Origin: Bacteroidota bacterium
Lineage (GTDB): Bacteria > Bacteroidota > Bacteroidia > 2-12-FULL-35-15
Length of the DNA stretch: 64,000 nucleotides
NCBI GenBank assembly: GCA_023251805.1
Contig: JAHEYB010000005.1
Coordinates: 27,839-91,838, forward strand
Direction of reading: 5' to 3'
Part shown: positions 33,237 to 42,816 of the stretch, one piece after another
How positions within the stretch are numbered: the first letter of the stretch is position 1
Layout of the letters: each line of letters opens with the position of its first letter
Translations under genes and position numbers: made by a program
The notes under the pieces: generated by a model
What the model was told of the DNA's origin: nothing
Databases searched by the model: none
The model's input: only the letters and a program-made list of their open reading frames with translations

Positions 33237-34103
33237 ATGAATAGGTTACTGCTCTCTCTACTTTTATTTTGTTCATTAAATGCTTTTGCTCAGGAAGACC
33301 TTGACCCGTTTGACAAATATGGACCTCCCGGCTCCCTAACCTTCACCAATATTAAAGATGCACTGAAGGATTCAAAAAACACTTACAAACTAAAAATTGA
33401 CAATCAGCCTATAGACCCTAAGTTATTTCCAAAAATTGGCAAGTTGGAACAATTGCAAGTGTTACAATTAAATTCCAATGGCTTTACTCAGTTACCTTCA
33501 GAATTCAAAGACTTAAACAATCTTATTTATTTTGCATGTATGGAAAACCCAATCACTTCTTTGCCTAAAGACATTGGAAATTTATCTATGCTAAATGAAT
33601 TGCATTTATACAGCCCTAATTTAGATTCTCTTCCATATGAAATTGCATTTTTAGGGAAGTTGAAAGAACTAGAAATTCAAAACAACAAAGCCGATACTTT
33701 TTATTTCCCAAATTCAATTGGATACTTGAATAATCTCAATGGCATTTTACTCTACAACACAAAACTAGATACACTTCCCTCCTCTTTTGCAGAATTTAAA
33801 AAATTAAAAAGTTTGACAATGAGTCGATGTGGAATAAAAGATGTTCCAAAAACAGTTGCGAAAATAAATTCATTAGAAATGTTAATATTAGACGACAATA
33901 AGTTGGTTGAACTAAACAAACGTGTTTTTAAGTTAAAAAACCTAAAATATTTGTCGCTCCGAAACAATCAACTCACTTCAATTTCAGAAAACATAAGTGT
34001 GATGCAAAATTTGGAAGTATTGGATTTAAGAGGGAACACGTTTAAGGAGTTTGATATTGCAGTATTAAAGGCTTTGCTGCCTAAGTGTAGGATTATGAAC
34101 TAG
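33237..34103 (+). CDS. Secreted leucine-rich-repeat protein
   Basis: 288 residues. Signal peptide MNRLLLSLLLFCSLNAFAQ. About nine leucine-rich repeats of roughly 23 residues run from residue 60 to the end, with the LxxLxxLxLxxNxLxxLP pattern (e.g. LEQLQVLQLNSNGFTQLPSE and LKNLKYLSLRNNQLTSISEN). No sorting domain is present, so it is probably periplasmic. It begins 15 bp after the GH18 gene and may belong to the same operon. It is a probable protein-protein interaction module. Confidence 0.85.
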   Translation: MNRLLLSLLLFCSLNAFAQEDLDPFDKYGPPGSLTFTNIKDALKDSKNTYKLKIDNQPIDPKLFPKIGKLEQLQVLQLNSNGFTQLPSEFKDLNNLIYFACMENPITSLPKDIGNLSMLNELHLYSPNLDSLPYEIAFLGKLKELEIQNNKADTFYFPNSIGYLNNLNGILLYNTKLDTLPSSFAEFKKLKSLTMSRCGIKDVPKTVAKINSLEMLILDDNKLVELNKRVFKLKNLKYLSLRNNQLTSISENISVMQNLEVLDLRGNTFKEFDIAVLKALLPKCRIMN

Positions 34104-34114
34104 AAAATAAAACA

Positions 34115-34825
34115 TTGAAAAAAATAATTCCTATTTTAATTCTTACAATTCTATTTGCTTCTGCAGCAATAGACAAGGAAATACCATCAAAATTATATTA
34201 TCTAGACAGAGAAAACGTTGACGTTTGGGATTATTATGCTTCTGATGGTGACATGGCTATCGGATTGTCCAATATTCTAGATCCCTATAATTTTAAAGGT
34301 CCTTCAAAAATTTATGAAATCTATTATGATAAAGAATTTACTTTATTGGCTGTCAGGAATGAATATATAAAAGAGAACAAAGAAGAGCATTATCAGCGAT
34401 ATGATCGAAATGGAGTATTAAGAGGCGAATGGTTTAGAAAAAACAGCAAAGATATTGGACAATCTAGAACATGGCACAGCAATGGCGTATTAAAAAACAT
34501 AACATATTATAATAATGTTGGCCAAACAATTGCGGACAGTACATTTTACAATAACAAAAAACTATCGGAGGCAGCTTTGTACAACAATAACGAAATATAC
34601 AAGAAATATAATTTTTATAAAAGTGGGAAATTAATAGATGAGCTATACTATGTTCAACCTAATTATAAAATTGCGTTGATAGTACGTTACGATACTCTCA
34701 CTAATAAACCTACAATGTTTTATGCAAATGATACAACTCTTGAAGACCCAAACAATCCTGGAACCTTTATGCAATCGTATACTATCTTTCCGGTTGATAG
34801 TTCAATTCTCAAAAAGAAAAAATAA
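34115..34825 (+). CDS. Secreted MORN-repeat (YwqK-like) protein
   Basis: 236 residues. The start is TTG at 34115, immediately followed by a signal peptide (KKIIPILILTILFASAAI). The middle has MORN-like repeats (YQRYDRNGVLRGEWFRKNSK, RTWHSNGVLKNITYYNNVGQ, YKKYNFYKSGKLIDELYY). Similar proteins are often annotated as YwqK-family antitoxins, but the secretion signal and absence of a toxin make that role unlikely here. It follows the LRR gene by 11 bp and probably ends the amidase operon. Confidence 0.72.
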   Translation: MKKIIPILILTILFASAAIDKEIPSKLYYLDRENVDVWDYYASDGDMAIGLSNILDPYNFKGPSKIYEIYYDKEFTLLAVRNEYIKENKEEHYQRYDRNGVLRGEWFRKNSKDIGQSRTWHSNGVLKNITYYNNVGQTIADSTFYNNKKLSEAALYNNNEIYKKYNFYKSGKLIDELYYVQPNYKIALIVRYDTLTNKPTMFYANDTTLEDPNNPGTFMQSYTIFPVDSSILKKKK

Positions 34826-34856
34826 TCTGCACATCAGAAATCTACACATCTGCAAA

Positions 34857-35588
34857 TCATTTTCTTTTTTTCTTAACAGGCTTCTCTTCCGGCTCTTCAT
34901 ATCTCAGAATACCTCCCCACAGGCTCATTTGATTCATCACCCAGTTTTTTCTTTTCACAACATACCCACTAGGCTTACCTGCATTAAATTTTATTGGATT
35001 TGGCAAAACAGCAGCAATGGAAGCTGCTTCCGACTTACTCAAATACTTCGCATCTTTTTTAAAAAATTTTTTTGATGCTGCCTGCGCCCCGTAAACACCA
35101 TCCCCCATTTCAATTACATTTAGATATACTTCCATAATCCGCTCTTTACTCCAAAATGTTTCTATCAAAAAAGTAAAATACACTTCAAATCCCTTTCGAA
35201 TAAAACTTCTTCCAGGCCACAAAAAAACATTTTTAGCAGTTTGCTGGCTTATCGTACTTGCACCACGCGTTTTTTTATGCGTTTCGTTATAATCCATAGC
35301 TTTCTCAATCGCTTGAAAATCGAAACCACTGTGTTTAATAAAATTTTGATCTTCGGAACAAACTACTGCTAATTGTAAATCGGGAGCTATTTTATCAATC
35401 GAAACCCAATCCTTGTTGAGTTTCATTTCTTTCCCGCTCGCTTTCTGTTCGATACAACGAATTAGCATCAAAGGTGTAACGGGAACTGGTACCCATCTAA
35501 AGAAAATAACAGAGGCAATGCTAATAATAAAAAACCACAGTGCAGTTTTCCATATGTATCGCCAAAGTTTTCTAAAAAATTCTTTCAC
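34857..35588 (-). CDS. mtgA: Monofunctional biosynthetic peptidoglycan transglycosylase
   Basis: 243 residues from GTG 35588, which lies one base after the TAA of the PorP/SprF gene; longer frames would overlap that gene by 60 bp. One membrane helix (about 14-33, WKTALWFFIISIASVIFF) is followed by a GT51 domain with VVCSEDQNFIKHSGFDF (catalytic Glu in the EDxxF motif), GASTISQQTAKNVFLW, KERIMEVYLNVIEMGDGVYG and AAVLPNP. It polymerises lipid II into glycan strands at the inner membrane. It is the last gene of the TPR-adhesin-PorP operon. Confidence 0.92.
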   Translation of the reverse strand: MKEFFRKLWRYIWKTALWFFIISIASVIFFRWVPVPVTPLMLIRCIEQKASGKEMKLNKDWVSIDKIAPDLQLAVVCSEDQNFIKHSGFDFQAIEKAMDYNETHKKTRGASTISQQTAKNVFLWPGRSFIRKGFEVYFTFLIETFWSKERIMEVYLNVIEMGDGVYGAQAASKKFFKKDAKYLSKSEAASIAAVLPNPIKFNAGKPSGYVVKRKNWVMNQMSLWGGILRYEEPEEKPVKKKRK

Positions 35589-35589
35589 T

Positions 35590-36549
35590 TTAAAAATCGA
35601 AATCAAATTTTGGACAATCAGCAGCCCCATTAGGCTTATCATATCCTTCACTGCTCATTACGGGACTCATTCCCATCATAAATTCATTGGAATTAGCATT
35701 AGCAGAACGAAAAGCTGAAATGGTATAGTCGTAAGCAAACCCAACAACCACGTTTTTCAAAACACGCACTTGAATCATCGCAGAAACCGCATCGTGCATG
35801 CGATAAGTAAGTCCAACACCAATACGCTGACGAAAATATGCCATAAAATTAAATTGTGAAGATGGTATACCCACAAAGTTAGATTGAACATTCACACCGG
35901 GAACAAATACAAAATCGTAGCCATCGGATTTAAATTTTCTACTTGCGGTAAAAACAGCGGTAGGAATCAATCGCCCACCAGAACCAATTTCCTTACTTCC
36001 TTGTTTCAATGAATTTTTATAAACATTTCTAATGGACAAACCAACAGATACTTTTTTAGAATACAGATACAATCCCGGAATTACATCAGGTAATAATACT
36101 TTTGGGCCATTTTGAGCTAAGGCTGGATCATCCACATTAAAAATAGTGTTTGTAACAGCAACACTCTTTATCCCGGCCGCAACACCAACGCTAAAATAAT
36201 ATTTTGCAGAAAGTTTTAGATGTATTGCATAAGTACCATAAGCAACTTTGTTTGAAAAAATTCCAAACTTATCTTGTTCAACATAAGCTCCTATTCCATG
36301 CCAATAATATTTATATCCTTTTTTACCAAGTGTCTTAGTAACACTTGCAAAATTGGTTTCCGGAGCATAAGCAAAACCTTTCCATTGCACTCTTCTTCCA
36401 ACCATCACATACAACCCTTTTCCGCTTCCTGCAACTGCAGGATTTAAACCATATTCATTCATCATAAACTGTGAATACTGAATGGCTTGTTGCGCCTCCG
36501 CAAAAACTGATAGAAATAGAAATGCTATAAAGACTTTAATTTTCATCAT
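35590..36549 (-). CDS. PorP/SprF-family type IX secretion system outer-membrane protein
   Basis: 319 residues from ATG 36549 (ATGATG, overlapping the upstream TGA). Signal peptide MMKIKVFIAFLFLSVFAEAQ. The family hallmark IQYSQFMMNEYGLNPAVAGS follows directly, then a barrel with many amphipathic strands (GLYVMVGRRVQWKGFAYAPE, GIGAYVEQDKFGIFSNK, VGLTYRMHDAVSAMIQVRVL). PorP/SprF proteins are usually encoded next to type B-sorted adhesins and assist their surface attachment. Here the gene overlaps the downstream end of such a cargo gene. It is likely dedicated to that cargo. Confidence 0.92.
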   Translation of the reverse strand: MMKIKVFIAFLFLSVFAEAQQAIQYSQFMMNEYGLNPAVAGSGKGLYVMVGRRVQWKGFAYAPETNFASVTKTLGKKGYKYYWHGIGAYVEQDKFGIFSNKVAYGTYAIHLKLSAKYYFSVGVAAGIKSVAVTNTIFNVDDPALAQNGPKVLLPDVIPGLYLYSKKVSVGLSIRNVYKNSLKQGSKEIGSGGRLIPTAVFTASRKFKSDGYDFVFVPGVNVQSNFVGIPSSQFNFMAYFRQRIGVGLTYRMHDAVSAMIQVRVLKNVVVGFAYDYTISAFRSANANSNEFMMGMSPVMSSEGYDKPNGAADCPKFDFDF

Positions 36550-37103
36550 TTTAAAATTGATATACATCCTTTAATAATACTTCCTTCGTCCGCATGGTTG
36601 TGATATACCACATAATAATAACTGGCATCAGGAACAGTAACACCAAATAAATCTTTTCCATCCCAAGCTTCATAAATTCCGTTCTGCTGAAACACTTTTT
36701 GTCCTAAACGATTAAAAACAATAATTTTAGCTTGAGGGAAAAATTCCGAATTCTGAATAAACCAAGTATCATTGATGCCATCGTTATTAGGTGTGAAAAT
36801 AATTTCAGGAATCATTTCACATACTCTAAGAAGAATTTCGATATTTACCGTAGTATCCGCTCCAAGTCCATCTGTAATTACTACAGAAAAGCTTCCTTCA
36901 TTTAAATTTTGAATGGCGCTGGTTGTATCTCCTGTGCTCCACAAATACGTATAAGGTGTAATCGAAGACGTTACAAAAACTTCTGCTCTTCCAAATTCAA
37001 TACGATTACATTGCACATCCTGTTTTAAAACATTAAATGTAATTTGTGCGACAGACGACTGAACGCCAAAAACAAAAAAAAGATATGTAATTATCTGTTT
37101 CAT
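36546..37103 (-). CDS. Miniature T9SS type B cargo protein (one SprB-like repeat plus sorting domain)
   Basis: 185 residues, far shorter than most type B adhesins. A signal peptide (1-19, ending SSVAQ) is followed by one SprB-like repeat (about 30-85: EVFVTSSITPYTYLWSTGDT, GSFSVVITDGLGADTT). A complete type B sorting domain follows (about 97-185: IIFTPNNDGINDTWFI, KIIVFNRLGQKVFQQNG, EAWDGKDLFGVTVPDASYYYV). The start overlaps the TPR gene stop (TAATG) and the stop overlaps the PorP/SprF start (ATGA). It is likely a small surface subunit exported by T9SS. Confidence 0.88.
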   Translation of the reverse strand: MKQIITYLFFVFGVQSSVAQITFNVLKQDVQCNRIEFGRAEVFVTSSITPYTYLWSTGDTTSAIQNLNEGSFSVVITDGLGADTTVNIEILLRVCEMIPEIIFTPNNDGINDTWFIQNSEFFPQAKIIVFNRLGQKVFQQNGIYEAWDGKDLFGVTVPDASYYYVVYHNHADEGSIIKGCISILK

Positions 37104-37813
37104 TAATTACAAAGCTTATTAACCAATTCATCCGCCATGATACTGCCCTTTTCTGCAGCCGTTTTTAACAATTCGCAAGCAGGCGTTTTATCACCGTGCT
37201 GATACATTGTTGTTGCTAATCCCACATAAGCTTCACGATAAGCGGGGTCCAGCTCAATAACTTTTTTATAATCGGCCACTGCACCGGCATAATCACCGGA
37301 AAGATCTTTCCAAAAAGCACGGCTATAAAACGCATTCGAATAATTATTATCTAAGGAAATAGATTTATCTAAATCTTTTATTGCTGCCTCATAATCATCC
37401 AAGTGCGCTTTTGCCAACGCACGATTATAATATGGTTTGGGTTTTGTGGGATTTAATTCAATGGCCTTATTAAAATCTTTAATCGCTCCAATATAATCCT
37501 TCAGCTGCGCCTTCACAATTCCTCTTCCGTTTAATGCATCAAAATAATTAGGTTTTAACTTAATAGCTTTGTCTAGCAATTTAATAGCATCCTTAAATTC
37601 ACCCATTTTATAATTGATAAAACCTTGCAAACAATAAGCACTATCGTAGTCGGGGTTTTGAGCGATGGCATTATCCAAATCATGCAATGCAGCAGTATAA
37701 TCTTTTTGGGAATCATTAAGAAGAGCACTTTTATAAAATTCAATAGCAGAATTTTGACAATAGGAAAACTCTACTATCAAAATCAATACCCACATTGCTA
37801 TTATTTTCTTCAT
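37103..37813 (-). CDS. Secreted TPR-repeat protein
   Basis: 236 residues. Signal peptide MKKIIAMWVLILIVEFSYCQ, then about six tetratricopeptide repeats of 34 residues (e.g. YDSAYCLQGFINYKMGEFKD, YFDALNGRGIVKAQLKDYIG, YSNAFYSRAFWKDLSGDYAG). It ends with a helical cap that contains two cysteines (GDKTPACELL and LVNKLCN). It is the first gene of a four-gene operon with a type B cargo, PorP/SprF and MtgA, all joined by overlaps. A periplasmic adaptor role is inferred from position. Confidence 0.9.
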   Translation of the reverse strand: MKKIIAMWVLILIVEFSYCQNSAIEFYKSALLNDSQKDYTAALHDLDNAIAQNPDYDSAYCLQGFINYKMGEFKDAIKLLDKAIKLKPNYFDALNGRGIVKAQLKDYIGAIKDFNKAIELNPTKPKPYYNRALAKAHLDDYEAAIKDLDKSISLDNNYSNAFYSRAFWKDLSGDYAGAVADYKKVIELDPAYREAYVGLATTMYQHGDKTPACELLKTAAEKGSIMADELVNKLCN

Positions 37814-37836
37814 TATAATTTTATCCTTTTGCCTAC

Positions 37837-37844
37837 CAAATTTA
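37837..37844 (-). promoter_or_regulatory. Bacteroidota -7 box for the TPR-adhesin-PorP operon
   Basis: On the minus strand TAAATTTG (37844 to 37837) matches TAnnTTTG and lies 23 bp before the ATG at 37813. No clear -33 box was found. Confidence 0.4.
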
Positions 37845-37875
37845 AAACTTTTTCATCTATGATTCCATTATTTAT

Positions 37876-38862
37876 CTACTTTATATTAACTATTCTCTTT
37901 CTTTTTCTGTTGGACAAATAATCATTTACAGCCTTTTTACTGGTATACCAATTTCTGCCTTCCTTAAATGCATCGATTTTCCCTTGACGAGCAAGCAAGC
38001 TCAGATACTCCTGCCCATATGGAAGTTTTTCTTCTTCTATAATAGAGGTTATAGGCATATAATCATAATTGACTCCCGGATGCGCCATTAAGTATATATC
38101 CAGAGAACGCTCGATGGATTGAGCAATCAATAAAAATAATTTATTGTAATTACCATTATTGGCTTGATTGAGCCCCTCATAATATTTTTTTCTGTCATTT
38201 TTCAAAATAATGGCTGGAGGAAAACCTTTTTGCATCAAGTATAAATTCATCAATAAGCGAATAGTACGGCCATTCCCATCAAAAAAAGGATGAATCCAAA
38301 CGAAACGATGATGCAAAATGGCAGCCATTTCTATTGCATTTAATTTTAATGGATTTTGTTGAATGAAATGAATCAAATTCTCCATAAATAAATTAACCTT
38401 TAAGGGATTTGGAGGAACAAAATTTGCCCCAACAATACGAACAGCTCCATTTCTATAACATCCGGCAAATTGTTTTTCTATTTTAAGCATTACTATTTCA
38501 TGAATACATAAAACATTTTTTTCGGTTATGGATTTTTCTTTTTGAGCCAATTGAACAACAAATTCAATAGCTTCATGATGATTGGTTATTTCTATGTGTT
38601 CACGCAGACTTTTTCCTTTAACTGTCATCCCCTCATTTAATACCATTCTCGTTTCATTTAAATTGAGTGTATTACCCTCAATACTATTTGAATTATATGA
38701 CCACTCAATGTATAAATCTTCTTTGATCCTATTCAAAGCAATTGCAGGTAAAGGCCTTTTTTTATCTAGCTCTTGCTTTTTAATGGAAATACGTTCAAAG
38801 TGATTTGAAAAGACTTCCCTTTGAGATTGTAACTCTTTTTCTATATTTTTTATCCATTCCAC
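37876..38862 (-). CDS. Fic family protein (class II, self-inhibited) with C-terminal winged-helix-like tail
   Basis: 328 residues. The catalytic Fic motif HPFFDGNGR has His191. The N-terminal inhibitory helix motif [S/T]xxxE[G/N] is present as SNSIEG (Ser58, Glu62), typical of class II Fic enzymes that AMPylate proteins and are held inactive in cis. The C-terminal about 60 residues (YLSLLARQGKIDAFKEGRNW then VNDYLSNRKRK) look like a small winged-helix or MerR-type DNA-reading tail. The start is GTG at 38862, five bases from a -7 box, and an inverted repeat lies upstream, suggesting autoregulation. No separate antitoxin gene is nearby. Confidence 0.88.
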   Translation of the reverse strand: MEWIKNIEKELQSQREVFSNHFERISIKKQELDKKRPLPAIALNRIKEDLYIEWSYNSNSIEGNTLNLNETRMVLNEGMTVKGKSLREHIEITNHHEAIEFVVQLAQKEKSITEKNVLCIHEIVMLKIEKQFAGCYRNGAVRIVGANFVPPNPLKVNLFMENLIHFIQQNPLKLNAIEMAAILHHRFVWIHPFFDGNGRTIRLLMNLYLMQKGFPPAIILKNDRKKYYEGLNQANNGNYNKLFLLIAQSIERSLDIYLMAHPGVNYDYMPITSIIEEEKLPYGQEYLSLLARQGKIDAFKEGRNWYTSKKAVNDYLSNRKRKRIVNIK

Positions 38863-38866
38863 ACCA

Positions 38867-38914
38867 CAAATATACTAAATATCGGTTAATAAAAAAATAT
38901 TTTTATCCGATATT
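38867..38914 (-). promoter_or_regulatory. Promoter plus inverted-repeat operator upstream of fic
   Basis: On the minus strand TATATTTG (38874 to 38867) matches the -7 consensus and is five bases from the GTG start, so the transcript would be nearly leaderless. Immediately upstream, AATATCGG (38878-38885) and CCGATATT (38907-38914) form a perfect 8-bp inverted repeat with AT-rich matching flanks, a likely repressor site. Confidence 0.5.
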
Positions 38915-38933
38915 AAGGTTTTATTAAAAAAAA

Positions 38934-38958
38934 TAGCCCAACAGCTATTGTTGGGCTA
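38934..38958 (-). terminator. Rho-independent terminator of purL
   Basis: TAGCCCAACA (38934-38943) and TGTTGGGCTA (38949-38958) form a perfect 10-bp stem around GCTAT. On the minus strand a run of T follows the stem, so it ends purL transcription before the Fic operator. Confidence 0.85.
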
Positions 38959-38975
38959 CTATTAAATAGTTAGGC

Positions 38976-41201
38976 TTATTTCAATAGTTCAGCTAAAGCA
39001 CTATCAAATGAAGCTTTTGCTTCCGCTACTGATCCAAACGACTGCTCATCTATTATCATTTCTTTGCCCTTTACATCTCCTAAATATTCAAATTCTGCTT
39101 TAGAAGCCATCATCAAATCAATGAATTTGTCCTCATCCGATTTTTTTACCGAAACAATTACTCTACTTTGTGCTTCGCCAAACAAAAATGCATCTTTACG
39201 AATTTCTTCATCTGAGCTAATATCAAAACCCAATCCGTTTGTCATAGCACTTTCCAAAAGAGTAATAAACAAACCTCCATCGGCACAATCGTGAGCCGAT
39301 TGAATGACTTTATTTGTAATTAACATTTTTACTGCTTTTTGAACTTCAAATTCTTCATCTAAATTAAAAAAAGGAGCAGGCGTATTTTTTATATTATGAA
39401 AAGAATACAAATACTCCGATGATGAAATACAATTTTTTGAGCTTCCAATCAAATAAATAGAATCGCCTTCGTTTTTAAAATTCAAGGTCATGCGATTTGC
39501 TTTATCTTTCATCACACCTAGCATTCCAATGGTAGGAGTTGGAAAAACCGGACCTTCAAAAGAGGATTGATTATAAAAACTAACGTTACCACCAGTTACA
39601 GGAGTTTCAAATTTAATGCAAGCACTTCCCATTCCTTTAATCACATTCACAAACTGCCAATATACTTCAGGATTATAAGGATTTCCAAAATTCAAACAAT
39701 TAGTGATTGCGGATGGTTCTGCGCCACTACAAACAATATTCCGAGCCGCTTCAGAAACAGCAATTGCACAGCCCACTTCTGGATCGGCATTTACGTAACG
39801 TGCATTGCAATCTACTTTTAACGCAATGGCTTTGTTAGTTCCTTTGATGTTTACAATAGCTGCATCAGATGGTGCATTTGTACTCATATTGGCGGTACCA
39901 ACCATTGAATCATACTGATTGTAAACCCATTGTTTGGATGCAATATTTGGATGAGAAATTAAAAATTTGGAAACTGCTTTTAAATCTTTTGGAATTTCTA
40001 CAGAATCGATGTTGAATTTTTTTGATTCTTTATAATAAGCAGGTTCTTTATAATCTCTGTGATAAACCGGAGCACCACCACCCAAAACTAAATCATATGC
40101 AGGAACATCGGCTACTAATTCGTCACCCACATAAAACTTAATCCGCTTTGTATCGGTAACAGTCCCAATCATTGCGCAGTTTAAATCCCACTTATCAAAT
40201 ACTTTTTGGACTTCTTTTTCTCTTCCTTTTTTCACAACAATCAACATACGCTCTTGTGATTCGGAAAGTAAAATTTCAAAAGGTTGCATATTTGCCTGGC
40301 GAGTAGGAACTCTATCCAACCAAATATCCATACCATGTTCACCTTTTGCACTCATTTCGGAAGTAGAGCAAGTGATTCCTGCAGCCCCCATATCCTGCAT
40401 TCCAATTACAGCTCCGGTTTTAATAACTTCTAACGTTGCTTCCAATAATAATTTTTCCTGAAAAGGGTCGCCCACTTGAACAGCAGGCAAATCTTTTGCC
40501 GAATCTTCTGTAATATCTGCGGAAGCAAATGTTGCTCCGTGAATTCCATCCTTTCCTGTAGCGGAACCAACAATAAACACAGGGTTTCCAACACCATAAG
40601 AAGTAGCCGAAACCGTTTCCCCTGCTTTTACAATTCCTGCACTAAATGCATTTACTAAAGGATTTACATTATAACACTCATCAAAAAATACTTCACCGCC
40701 CACACAAGGAATTCCAAAAGCATTTCCATAATCGCCAATTCCTTTTACAACACCTTTTACTAACCACTTTGTTTTTTCTAATTTGATATCACCAAAGCGC
40801 AACGAATTCATCTGCGCAATTGGACGAGCACCCATCGTAAAAATATCTCGATTAATACCGCCCACTCCTGTTGCAGCACCCTGATAAGGCTCCAATGCAC
40901 TCGGGTGATTGTGCGATTCAATTTTAAACGCGCAACCTAAACCGTCACCAATATCAACCAATCCCGCGTTTTCTTCTCCCGCTTCAGCAAGAATATAAGG
41001 GCCTTTCTTTGGCAATTTTTTTAGCCATACAATCGAATTTTTATACGAACAATGCTCACTCCACATTACCGAGAAAATACTCAGCTCCGTAAAATTGGGA
41101 GTACGTCCTAAAATTCCTTTAATCTTTTCATACTCATCCTCCAGCAAGCCTAATTTTTTGGCTGTTTCTACAGTGGTTAACTCTTGTGTGGTTGTTGACA
41201 T
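38976..41201 (-). CDS. purL: Phosphoribosylformylglycinamidine synthase subunit PurL
   Basis: 741 residues, the small PurL type that works with PurS and PurQ. It shows the N-terminal helical region ([20 protein letters not shown]), [34 protein letters not shown] (ATP/FGAR site), [31 protein letters not shown] and the second half with [17 protein letters not shown]. It converts FGAR to FGAM in purine synthesis using ammonia from glutamine. purS and purQ are not in the window. It has its own terminator downstream. Confidence 0.96.
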   Translation of the reverse strand: MSTTTQELTTVETAKKLGLLEDEYEKIKGILGRTPNFTELSIFSVMWSEHCSYKNSIVWLKKLPKKGPYILAEAGEENAGLVDIGDGLGCAFKIESHNHPSALEPYQGAATGVGGINRDIFTMGARPIAQMNSLRFGDIKLEKTKWLVKGVVKGIGDYGNAFGIPCVGGEVFFDECYNVNPLVNAFSAGIVKAGETVSATSYGVGNPVFIVGSATGKDGIHGATFASADITEDSAKDLPAVQVGDPFQEKLLLEATLEVIKTGAVIGMQDMGAAGITCSTSEMSAKGEHGMDIWLDRVPTRQANMQPFEILLSESQERMLIVVKKGREKEVQKVFDKWDLNCAMIGTVTDTKRIKFYVGDELVADVPAYDLVLGGGAPVYHRDYKEPAYYKESKKFNIDSVEIPKDLKAVSKFLISHPNIASKQWVYNQYDSMVGTANMSTNAPSDAAIVNIKGTNKAIALKVDCNARYVNADPEVGCAIAVSEAARNIVCSGAEPSAITNCLNFGNPYNPEVYWQFVNVIKGMGSACIKFETPVTGGNVSFYNQSSFEGPVFPTPTIGMLGVMKDKANRMTLNFKNEGDSIYLIGSSKNCISSSEYLYSFHNIKNTPAPFFNLDEEFEVQKAVKMLITNKVIQSAHDCADGGLFITLLESAMTNGLGFDISSDEEIRKDAFLFGEAQSRVIVSVKKSDEDKFIDLMMASKAEFEYLGDVKGKEMIIDEQSFGSVAEAKASFDSALAELLK

Positions 41202-41413
41202 ATACTATTTGTTGAATTTTTGAATTTTTGATTTTGAGACTTTTGCAAAAAATGTATACTTTAGAAAATCCACCCACTTGAAACCCTATTTTAAACTCAA
41301 CAATTCTAAAATTCTACAAATCAACAATTTCCTCCAAAAGCGTCTCAAATTTACCTAAAAACGCCCTATTTAAGGGAATTATTTATTTAGAGTTTTCAAC
41401 AGTTTTGAATTGC

Positions 41414-41421
41414 TATATTTG
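41414..41421 (+). promoter_or_regulatory. Bacteroidota -7 box
   Basis: TATATTTG at 41414-41421 matches TAnnTTTG and lies 24 bp before the GTG at 41446, which supports that start. Confidence 0.45.
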
Positions 41422-41445
41422 GGGAATAAATAGTCTAAAAAAATA

Positions 41446-42774
41446 GTGGAAGTACTGCTAACCATTGCTTATTCTGCCCTTTTCATCTTTATTATCAATA
41501 AGATGAGTTTCTTTCATGTGGAAGGAATCTCCAAAAGGACACTCTCGCTTTTATTCTTGTTAAAGGTTGCTTGTGGCTTGGCGCTGTGGGCCATCTATAC
41601 TTTTTATTATACCGATAGAGCCACAGCTGATATTTATAAATATTTTGATGATAGCAAAGTTTTGTTTGACACCTTAAAAACAAATCCTAGTCACTTTTTT
41701 AAAATGCTTTTTGGTATTGGAAACAATGCGCCTGAATTTGATAAATATTATACCGAAATGAATTTTTGGGCAAGAAAAATTGATAGTAATATTTATAATG
41801 ATAGCCATACCATTATCCGCTTCAATACCTTGGTGAGATTTTTCTCTTTTGGATATTACAATGTACACACCACCTTCATTTGTTTCCTTTCATTAATTGG
41901 ATTGACCGCCATTTATAAAACATTTGTTGAACATCTTCAAGATAAAAAGCGTGAATTACTAATTGCCGTTTTCCTTCTTCCTTCTGTTTTATTTTGGGGC
42001 TCCGGAGTTTTAAAAGAAGGACTAATCTTTTTTGCTTTGGGATTACTAATTTATTACACCCATAAATTATTTAGTTTGAAAGCAATACTGATTTGCCTAG
42101 GGCTTGCCTTATTGCTGGCCTTTTCTAAATTTTATATTTGCCTGGCCATTTTCCCTAGTTTACTTTTTATTATTTGGATAAATAAAAATCGCTCAAAATT
42201 ATTTTTAAAATTCGCTATTGTAATACTTGTTATTGCAGCGATTGGAATTAACATCGAAAGCTTTACCTCTATTCAAAGTCCTTTAGTAACGCTTTCACAA
42301 AAACAATATGAATTTAATCAACTTGCATACGGCAATCTAACAGATGCAAATAATCAACCTATTCTTGCTGCAAAAAGTTTAATTACCATTAACAAATTGG
42401 AACCAACACTTTATTCCTTTTTAAAAAATAGTCCGCAAGCCCTCGTCAATACCACATTACGACCTTACCCCTGGGAATTAAAATCACCCTTAATGTTAAT
42501 GGCCGGATTGGAAAATGCAATTATTATTGTATTTACCATCTTCTGTTTTTTGTTTATAAAACCGCTTTCAAAAATTTCTTGGGAATATGTATTATTCTGC
42601 TTATCATTTGTTGTTATTCAATTCTTAATAATAGGCGAAACAACTCCTATTCTTGGTGCAATAGCGCGTTACAAAACAATAGCATTACCATTTTTAGTTA
42701 TCGGATTACTTTTTATAATAGACAAGGAACAACTGTTAAAAAAAATCCCTTTTCTTAAAAAAATTCTGAATTAA
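41446..42774 (+). CDS. Polytopic inner-membrane protein of unknown function
   Basis: 442 residues with about ten hydrophobic helices distributed from residue 3 to 430. A soluble loop (about 60-125) lies between helices 2 and 3. The segment LLPSVLFWGSGVLKEGLIFF (about 178-198) is conserved-looking and resembles loops in polysaccharide polymerase or GT-C type proteins, but no catalytic motif can be confirmed. The start is GTG at 41446, placed just after a good -7 box. The APC permease follows after 42 bp with its own -7 box. Confidence 0.65.
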   Translation: MEVLLTIAYSALFIFIINKMSFFHVEGISKRTLSLLFLLKVACGLALWAIYTFYYTDRATADIYKYFDDSKVLFDTLKTNPSHFFKMLFGIGNNAPEFDKYYTEMNFWARKIDSNIYNDSHTIIRFNTLVRFFSFGYYNVHTTFICFLSLIGLTAIYKTFVEHLQDKKRELLIAVFLLPSVLFWGSGVLKEGLIFFALGLLIYYTHKLFSLKAILICLGLALLLAFSKFYICLAIFPSLLFIIWINKNRSKLFLKFAIVILVIAAIGINIESFTSIQSPLVTLSQKQYEFNQLAYGNLTDANNQPILAAKSLITINKLEPTLYSFLKNSPQALVNTTLRPYPWELKSPLMLMAGLENAIIIVFTIFCFLFIKPLSKISWEYVLFCLSFVVIQFLIIGETTPILGAIARYKTIALPFLVIGLLFIIDKEQLLKKIPFLKKILN

Positions 42775-42784
42775 TAAATTAGTT

Positions 42785-42792
42785 TAAATTTG
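42785..42792 (+). promoter_or_regulatory. Bacteroidota -7 box upstream of the permease
   Basis: TAAATTTG (42785-42792) matches TAnnTTTG. A possible TTG start at 42790 lies inside this box, which argues for ATG 42817 as the true start. Confidence 0.45.
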
Positions 42793-42816
42793 CCCAATAA
42801 CCCTAAAAAAACAAGT

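Noticed and set aside
34115..34825. YwqK-family antitoxin of a toxin-antitoxin pair
   Set aside because: It carries a secretion signal, there is no adjacent toxin, and MORN-like repeats alone do not define an antitoxin.
35589..35651. Longer mtgA starting at 35651
   Set aside because: It would overlap the PorP/SprF coding end by 62 bp; GTG 35588, one base after the TAA, fits the membrane-helix position and operon style.
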